This document shows, piece after piece, positions 29,301 through 38,300 of a stretch of 64,000 nt of DNA. The stretch is from Owenia fusiformis. Its lineage: Eukaryota; Annelida; Polychaeta; Sabellida; Oweniidae. The first letter of the stretch is position 1. Every line of letters starts with the position of its first letter. Both the position numbers and the translations under genes were made by a program. Below the pieces are notes generated by a model. That model was not told where the DNA came from, did no database searches, and was given only the letters and a program-made list of their open reading frames with translations. The stretch is taken from the NCBI GenBank assembly GCA_903813345.2, contig CAIIXF020000004.1:4171525-4235524 (forward strand), read 5' to 3'.

Positions 29301-32300
29301 CACCAGCACATTCAAGGTAGGTCATGCCCAATGAGTAATATAACAGAACACACAGAAACTGTAAGACAATTATCACAACAGAATGAACAACTCACCAGCA
29401 CATTCAAGGTAAGTCATGGCCAATGTGTAATATAACAGAACACATAGAAACTGTAAGACAATTATCACAACAGAATGAACAACTCACCAGCACATTCAAG
29501 GTAAGTCATGGCCAATGAGTAATATAACAGAACACATAGAAACTGTAAGACAGTTATCACAACAGAATGAACAACTCACCAGCACATTCAAGGTAAGCTA
29601 TGCCCAATGAGTAATATAACAGAACACATAGAAACTGTAAGACAGTTATCACAACAGAATGAACAACTCACCAGCACATTCAAGGTAGGTCATGGCCAAT
29701 GAGTAATATAACAGAACACATAGAAACTGTAAGACAATTATCACAACATAATGAACAACTCACCAGCACATTCAAGGTAGGTCATGGCCAATGAGTAATA
29801 TAACAGAACACATAGAAACTGTAAGACAGTTATCACAACAGAATGAACAACTCACCAGCTCATTCAAGGTAAGTCATGCCCAATGAGTAATATTACAGAA
29901 CACATAGAAACTGTAAGACAATTATCACAACAGAATGAACAACTCACCAGCACATTCAAGGTAAGTCATGCCCAATGAGTAATATAACAGAACACATAGA
30001 AACTGTAAGACAATTATCACAATAGAATGAACAACTCACCAGCACATTCAAGGTAGGTCATGGCCAATGAGTAATATAACAGAACACACAGAAACTGTTA
30101 AACAGTTATCACAACAGAATGAACAACTCACCAGCACATTCAAGGTAAGTCCTTGCCAATGAGTAATATAACAGAACACATAGAAACTGTAAGACAATTA
30201 TCACAATAGAATGAACAACTCACCAGCACATTCAAGGTAAGTCATGGCCAATGAGTAATATAACAGAACACACAGAAACTGTTAGACAATTATCACAACA
30301 GAATGAACAACTCACCAGCACATTCAAGGTAGGTCATGCCCAATGAGGAATATAACAGAACACATAGAAACTGTAAGACAATTATCACAACAGAATGAAC
30401 AACTCACCAGCACATTCAAGGTAGGTCATGGCCAATGAGGAATATAACAGAACACATAGAAACTGTAAGACAATTATCACAACAGAATGAACAACTCACC
30501 AGCACATTCAAGGTAAGTCATGGCCAATGAGTAATATAACAGAACACATAGAAACTGTAAGACAGTTATCACAACAGAATGAACAACTCACCAGCACATT
30601 TAAGGTAGGTCATGGCCAATCAATTTTATTGACATCTCCAGAGATTAACTGTTCAAATTGAATGCCCACATAGCTAGGCAAGGTGTGTCCAATTCCAGAA
30701 AATGTTTTGCAATGTGTGAAAAGAATTCAGCCCAAGACTCGATGCATTGTGGAATGACCATTCCTTTCAGGCATTGTTTCCTAAAATTAACGCCTGATGC
30801 TCTGCATCTCGTGGACATTTTGGAAAGCAACACCTTCAACGAATGGTCATTCCATGTCGCACTGTGTCCAGGGCTTAAATCCTTAAGTAGAGAGAGAGAT
30901 TATTTTGAGTTGACACATTATTGCATGGAGGGGTCTTTAACTATTATTTTGTAAACTAATTTGAATATGATAACTTGATTTAACATTTATCATATAATAT
31001 CATCATATTCTGTCAACTTTTCCATCTGTTTCTTTTTTATGATGTCATACTGTGTGGTTCATTTTATTTTTGTGGTGTCATAATGTGTGATACTAACTGA
31101 GTGTTATTCTTCATCATTGGTAGCATAACAAATGGATAACGTCTAAGTTTACTAGAAGATGGGTATGTCATCTGTTCTTGTGTTTTAAGTCACATCTTAA
31201 TACAGTGAACTTTGTTACAGCATCATGCATTTTGAAATCATTCACATTGTGTGTGCTGACATCAATATTGACATCATTTCACATTATGTGTGCTGACATC
31301 AATATTGACATCATTTCACATTATGTGTGCTGACATCAATACTGCCATCATTCACATTATGTGTGCTGCCAACAATATTTACATCAATATTGACATTATT
31401 TCACATTGTGTGTGCTGATATCAATTTTGACATCATTTCTCTCTGTGTGATGACATCAATATTGACATCATTTCACATTATGTGTGCTGACATCAATATT
31501 GACATCATTATACATGCATACTGAAATCAATCTTGTTGATCTATCATACACATCAGATCAATCGTTAACATCACATTAATAGAGTATAGTATATCATTGT
31601 TGGTTGATATACCATTCATTGTACATATCCATTGTAGACATTGCAGTCATTGCTGACATCATATCCATTGTTACGGTCTTCTTTGGTTTTTGTCGGTCTG
31701 TAACAAATGGGAGGTGGTGATATTTTGCACGTTTAATGATGGACTTGTCTTGTTGATATTATAGTCAGTGTCCACATTACATTCATTGTTGACATCACAT
31801 TCATTGTTAACATCGCATTGACATCATTGTCCACATCACATCCATTGTTGACATTACATTAATTGTTCACATCACATCCATTGTTGGCCTTACACTCATT
31901 GTTTACATCACAACCATCATTGGCATGACATTGATATTGACTTATTTTAATTCCAGCAACAAATGAAACTAATGCAGGAAGACCACCATAGAGCTATAGA
32001 AGCTTTACAGAAACAACTTGACCATGCGGAGAACGAATCGTATCGTCTGGAACGTGAGTTGCAAAATCAACCAATCAGAACTAGCAAACTGGATCGGGAA
32101 CCATCAGAGCCACATTTGGAAATTTTGTTGAAAGATCCACACCGTGAAGAACGCCAAGAAGGGGAGGTGAGTTGAATGCTTAAAATTTCTTAATTGTATT
32201 TGAATTAAGAGCTGAATAGTCTACCTGCAGAATTTCTAGCATGGACTCGTCCTAGATATTTAACTGATTCATTTCTTTTGTTTGTTTTAAAGTTGACCGA

Positions 32301-35300
32301 AGCAAGTTGCAGGTTACTATATTTTTCAAGTTAAAGGGGCACAGTCTCTAGCTTTGACCTAAAATATACCAATATTGTAGTAGAGTCCATTAAATGGTGC
32401 AAATTGCAAGTAATAATGTTTATTTCTCACATCACCCCTTATGGAAAAAACTAAAGAGTATACAAGAAGCAATCTTGAATAACAAACATTTAAATAACAT
32501 TTATACATGTGCGACATACATCTTCTTGCCAAGCCTCGATCAAAAATTTACATATATGTTTTATTTTCTAATTACATACAATCCAACCTATTCCATGACA
32601 TATGACATATGCTTACTCCCCTTATTTGGAGTAATTGGCAAGTCTAAAAAAACACCCCTTTATAAAAAAAGTGGACTGGCCCAAGTGGCCAATATCGATC
32701 CCCAACTCATTATGTATTCATATTTAATTCTTGCCACGTAGGAGTAATTGGAATTTTTCAAGTCAATATATATCGTACGATCTATTCACTCAACAAATTT
32801 CTGTTACTTATAAGTCAGAATTTGTTTTTTGAATAGAGAGTATCATAGTCATAACTTTAGTCTAGTATGGCAGAACAGGGCTCTATTCAGGGTGAAATTA
32901 CTTCTGAATTGAACTTGAACGGTCCCTCGACCTCGTCAACTTTGACCGGGAATGAAGTGATAAACGACGTCTCTTTGGCTACCACATCCGTCACAGATTA
33001 TGTCCAATCCTTAGTGGAAGAGGCGGTGACTAGGAAAATGGCTACCCTTGGAAACAGGCCACCAACGAGACCTCCTTCTGACCGTAGAAGCCCGTCTTCA
33101 AGCTATTTACACAACTCGGAATACTCGCTTCCGAGAGAGCAGTCCCCCCGGAGCAGTAAGAAGGCCGTAGAGACGGGAAAACGAGGTAACGATTCGCACC
33201 AAAATGACACCAAATTTCGTGACTACAACTATTCCGCCACACACCACGTGGACGTAAGTAGGTCAACTTTTCGAAATCGTTCAAGATCTCCCGTTTCTCA
33301 GCTTAGAAGCCCTTCTAGATTGTCTCACCACTCCTACTCTCACACTAATAGACCCTCTGATAGTTCGCCGAGTAGGATTTCCGGGACTTCACGTCAGGGA
33401 ACTCAGAATTCACGATCCATTATCAACAATTTTAGTTCCAAAATTTCACAATCTCAAAATTCAGATTCTAAACCTCGTATTTTGGATTCTGATGACAACG
33501 AGCCGTCGAAATCTAAGTCCTCTGAAGAAGAAACGGTCTTGTTAGTTCGTTCCTTATGGGATTCAACCATATCAGCCTTAGAAATTGACCAAGTCAACAG
33601 CTCCACTAATTCTAAAGAATCTTTGACAAGGGTAGCTCTCCAGAAAGTTGATGAATCTTCAGTCACTAAAGCTTCATTACCTTGTCCCCCAGTGTTCCAT
33701 CAGTTGGTGCAGAATATCAATAATCAGATCTCATCTGCCACTTCCGGTTTCAACACAAAGGGAAAACTCTTCAGAATCAAATCTTCAAATTATAGATTAG
33801 CCAAGGGAGATGATTCAGTCGTACGGCCCCTCAAACTCAATAATTCACTTGGAAACTTAGTCCCAAATGATAAAACCTTCAGTGATTTCTTCAAGAATGC
33901 TGATACTAAAACTCAACTCTCCAATAAAAACTGGAAGGGTCTCGAAGAGAACTTGAGGGCTGTCCTTCAACCTTTGGTGTACTCAGAGTGGTATATAGGT
34001 TCTGTTTCAAAGTTAGTTACCCAACTCACAGCACACTTATCCAACAACACGGATCCACTAGTTACCCAGTTGTTAGATTCCATGGGCGATTTACTCCTTA
34101 GGGGTTCGACAGCCTCTGTTACTGCTACTGAAGGTATTCTCAAGACTCTCACCAACTCAGCATTACTTCAACGTGATCTGATTCAAGAACAAGTACCAAC
34201 ACGCTTCCGCGAATCTATGAGGGTACTACCAGTTGAGCATACATCTACCACTTTGTATCCAGAGTCACAACTTAAAGATTTGGTTGACTCAGCCTCCTCA
34301 AATCTGACAAACCAAGCACTAGTTACCTTGGCCCAGTCCAGTTCTAGATCTAGTAAAGACAAAGACAGGTCCCAACGCCAATCCAGGTCTGACTACAGGA
34401 AGAAATCTTCTAACAAAGATTGGTCCAAATCACAAGACAAACCCAAGTCAGATTTTCGTGATTCCAAGAAGAAATACGACAATAAAGGTGGTAAGCACTT
34501 CAACAAAGACAACAGATTCTCCAAGAAGTGACCATTCTATGATCCCAATCTTCACAATTCCTCCATTTCCAGGACCTGTAGGGGGAAGATTGATGTTTTT
34601 CCTTCCGAATTGGAAGCTGTTAACGGAAGATCCGTTTATACTGAAGATGATCCAGGTAGGATACATCCCACAGATGAATTCAACTGTGACGTTATGCACC
34701 GAACCAAACCAGTTCGAGTCTTCAACATCGAGCAAAGCAGCTCGTTTCAGCAGAGTGGTAGAGGACCTTCTGCAAAAGAATGCTGTAGAAGAAGTTCTAA
34801 ACAGACATTCCCCAGGGTTTTACAGCAATCTATTCTTGGTCAAGAAGAAGAATGGAGAAGACAGACCCGTCATCAATTTGAGAACTTTAAATCAAGTCTT
34901 AATAGTTCCCAAATTCAAAATGGAAACAGTACAGCAGTACATGACCTCCTTCCAACAAGGCGAATGGGCAGTATCCTTGGACCTTCGGGATGCTTATCTT
35001 CATATAATGATGAAAGAGAACTTCCGGAAGTATCTCCGTTTTGTCGTCAACGGAAAAATTCTGCAATTTCGAGTCCTGCCTTTCGGTCTGGCAACAGCAC
35101 CGATGATATTCACCAAGATCCTGGAACCCCTAGCCTCGTTCTTCCACAAGCTCGGGATAAAACTCCACCGGTATTTAGACGATTGGTTAATCCGAGGAGC
35201 ATCGCCACAGGAAGTCTCAGATCACCTATGGATTGTGATGACGGTGACGGAAAACCTTGGCTTCATCATCAATCACAAGAAATCGCAGTTGATTCCGTTG

Positions 35301-38300
35301 CAGATCTTCGACTATGTAGGTGTACGGTGGGACCTTCATCTAGGGATGTCCTATCCCCCCCAGGACAGAATAGACAAAATTCTACACCTAACAGACTGGT
35401 TCCTCACAGAAAGTCGAGCAACAGCCAAGCAGTGGATGTCTCTTCTGGGATTACTGGCATCAGCAGAGAAACAAGTCCCACTGGGGAGATTACACATGAG
35501 GTTCCTCCAACAATGCCTGTCTCAGAATTGGTCTCAACTCAGAGATCCATTGGACAAGATGATAACAGTAGATCGTACTGCAAGATTGGACCTGTTGTGG
35601 TGGAATCAAGGCCAGCATCTGGAGAAAGGGATGACTTTAGCTCCATTTTCACCAGAAGTGACAATATTCACAGATGCTTCAACAGCGATGTGGGGTGCTC
35701 ACATGGATCGGAACATATCGAAAGAGTGCTGTGGAAACTGGTCCCAATCAGAATCCAACAACCACATAAACTGGCTGGAACTAAAAGCCATTCAGAAAGC
35801 CCTTCAATACTTTCAGACTCACCTCCAAGGAAAGATGGTGTTAATTTGTGCAGACAACACAACTGCGACAACCTACCTCAACAAACAAGGGGGAACACAG
35901 TCAGCAAAACTGACAGAGTTATCTCGACAGATATGGTTATGGGCCGATTTACATCAAGTCCGTCTTCGCGCAAGACATGTGCCAGGTCGACTGAATCGAA
36001 GAGCAGATCTGTTGAGCCGGGGAAACCAGATAGTTGCGACAGAATGGTCCTTACATCCAGCAGTTGTCAAACAGATGTTCAAGATATGGGGAACTCCAAA
36101 TCTAGACATGATGGCGACATGCTACAACAACCAACTACCAGTGTATGTCTCACCAATACAAGATCAAGCAGCTTGGGCAACAGACGCTCTATCCCTAAGC
36201 TGGCAAAATCTTCATCTGTACATCTATCCCCCCACGCCAGTGATAGGATTAGTTCTACAAAAGATAAAGGATCACGACTGTTTAGCTCTAGCAATCCTTC
36301 CAAAATGGCAGAATCAGCCGTGGTTCCCAGAACTATTGGATCTTCTAGTGGACTATCCAAGGGAAATTCCCCCATGGGAGAAACTTCTCAAAATGCCAAG
36401 AAGTCAGATCTTCCATCAAAATCCAGAACTTTTCCATCTTCACGCTTGCAAACTCTCACGAAATCTCTCACTCAGAAGGGTTTTTCAACACAAGTGTCAA
36501 AAAGAATCGCATCAGATGCTAGAAGACCTTCCACCAACAGAGTCTATGATGCCAAATGGAAGAAGTTCTCTATTTGGTGTTCTGAGAGGAATCTGGATCC
36601 CTGCACAGTCTCTGTTCCAGAAATAGCTGACTTCTTACTTTATCTTCATTCAGTAAAGAAGTTAACAGTGAGTACCATTGAAGGTTATAGAACTGTCATC
36701 AATCAAGTCCTTCAACAATCAAGTGGCACATCACTCTCGTCGACTCAAGAAATCTCTGATCTGATCCATTCTTTCAAATTAGAAGATGCTCAGCCTAAAG
36801 ATCTGATTCCTAAGTGGGATCTAGTGTTTGTACTACACGAGTTAACCAAACCTCCCTTCGAACCAATGTCGACAGCTGATCTCAAACACGTATCGTGGAA
36901 GACACTTTTCCTTCTACTGTTAGCTTCAGGGAAAAGACGTTCTGACATCCATGCCATAGACATTAGGCGTATACAATGGACTAGAAACAACTTGGAAGCG
37001 GTACTTTTCCCTTTTGTTGGTTTCCTGCCGAAATCATTGAATTGCGCAGAAGGACAGTCCAGATTCCAACCAATCACCATCAAGGCTCTAGCTAATTTCG
37101 TTGGAAATGAAACGCCAGATAAATTCTTATGTCCTGTGAGGGCCCTAAGATATTATCTTCAAGCCACAGTTCCTATCAGAGGATCCAGAAATAGACTTTT
37201 CATCCCCTTCAAGAAAGGATGCAGTTCTGATGTACACCCTAACACTCTCTCTAGTTGGGTGAAACAACTGTTGAACTATGTTTACAAGAATGCCTCAGAA
37301 GAAAGCAAGTTACAAGGGAAGATACGACCACACGAGACAAGAGCCATATCTTCCTCACTAGCTCTACAAGCCAATGCCTCATTAACAGCACTCTTCAAGA
37401 CCTGTTCATGGGCATCCCACAACACCTTCACAAGTTACTACCTCAGAGATGTGACAGTAATGGAGAAAGGCATGCACAAGCTGGGCCCGGTGGTACTAGC
37501 TGGCACTCTCTGCAACTTTTAGACGTAAGTGTTTCTTCACTCACTCTATATCTGCAGATGGATTCACGTGGGAAGCTTGGCCTCGACTGTTTTGCAGAAG
37601 GGTTCAACTCAACTAGCTTGTGACCTGGACCCTTGAAGAACTGCAACGGTTACCTCGTTTGGTTTAAACGGCCCTTTCTTGGTTAACCAGTCTCTATTCA
37701 TAGGAGTTGGTCATTACCCTTAAATGGCTAAGACTGCTCACTCTGATAGGACATAACAGTCTCCAGTTGGACATGTAACAGCCTCCGTCTTGGATCCAAC
37801 TAGCAGATGGGGGTAATGGTACATGTACTATTCTTTGGGTGACATCTCATTAGGATGGTAATATAGTTCTTTTGTACTTTTAGTAACGAGGTCCCCACCT
37901 CCTTAACTTTTTATTCAGCATATGTCATGGAATAGGTTGGATTGTATGTAATTGAGAAATTTTACCAGTAAATTTTCTATTAATTACAATACAAACCTAT
38001 TCCATGACCAGAGGCCCACCCAGCCTCCCCGCCTTTGGGAAAATGGAGGTTATTTATTTATTTTGTTAGCGTATTAAATATGAATACATAATGAGTTGGG
38101 GATCGATATTGGCCACTTGGGCCAGTCCACTTTTTTATAAAGGGGTGTTTTTTTAGACTTGCCAATTACTCCAAATAAGGGGAGTAAGCATATGTCATAT
38201 GTCATGGAATAGGTTTGTATTGTAATTAATAGAAAATTTACTGGTAAAATTTCTCATTTTCATATTATATTATGGGTAGTAATGATATACAATACGATAC

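Larger units (their letters stand above)
32570..38255 (+). mobile_element. DIRS-type retrotransposon, copy 2
   Basis: About 5.69 kb, sense orientation in the next visible GCC2 intron. Same architecture as copy 1 with all three frames intact and full ends. By eye the ORF1 products differ at 4 of 554 residues and the ORF3 products at well under 3%. It differs from copy 1 by small indels in A/T and repeat runs (e.g. ATATGACATATG against ATATG) at both ends. Left flank ...TTTTATTTTCT, right flank ATTTTCATAT; no target duplication. Confidence 0.93.

Noticed and set aside
23797-30604. CRISPR-like array
   Set aside because: Unit and 'spacer' are both repeated; there are no unique spacers, and the context is a eukaryotic intron.
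23797-30604. Array units as true tandem exons of GCC2
   Set aside because: Units lack a polypyrimidine-AG acceptor. Candidate AGs give exons of 64 or 53 nt with immediate stops, and the intron between units would be under 40 nt.
30658-30954. 98-residue plus-strand open frame after the array
   Set aside because: No splice context, no domain, and it lies between the known exons at 23694 and 31957, which join in phase without it.
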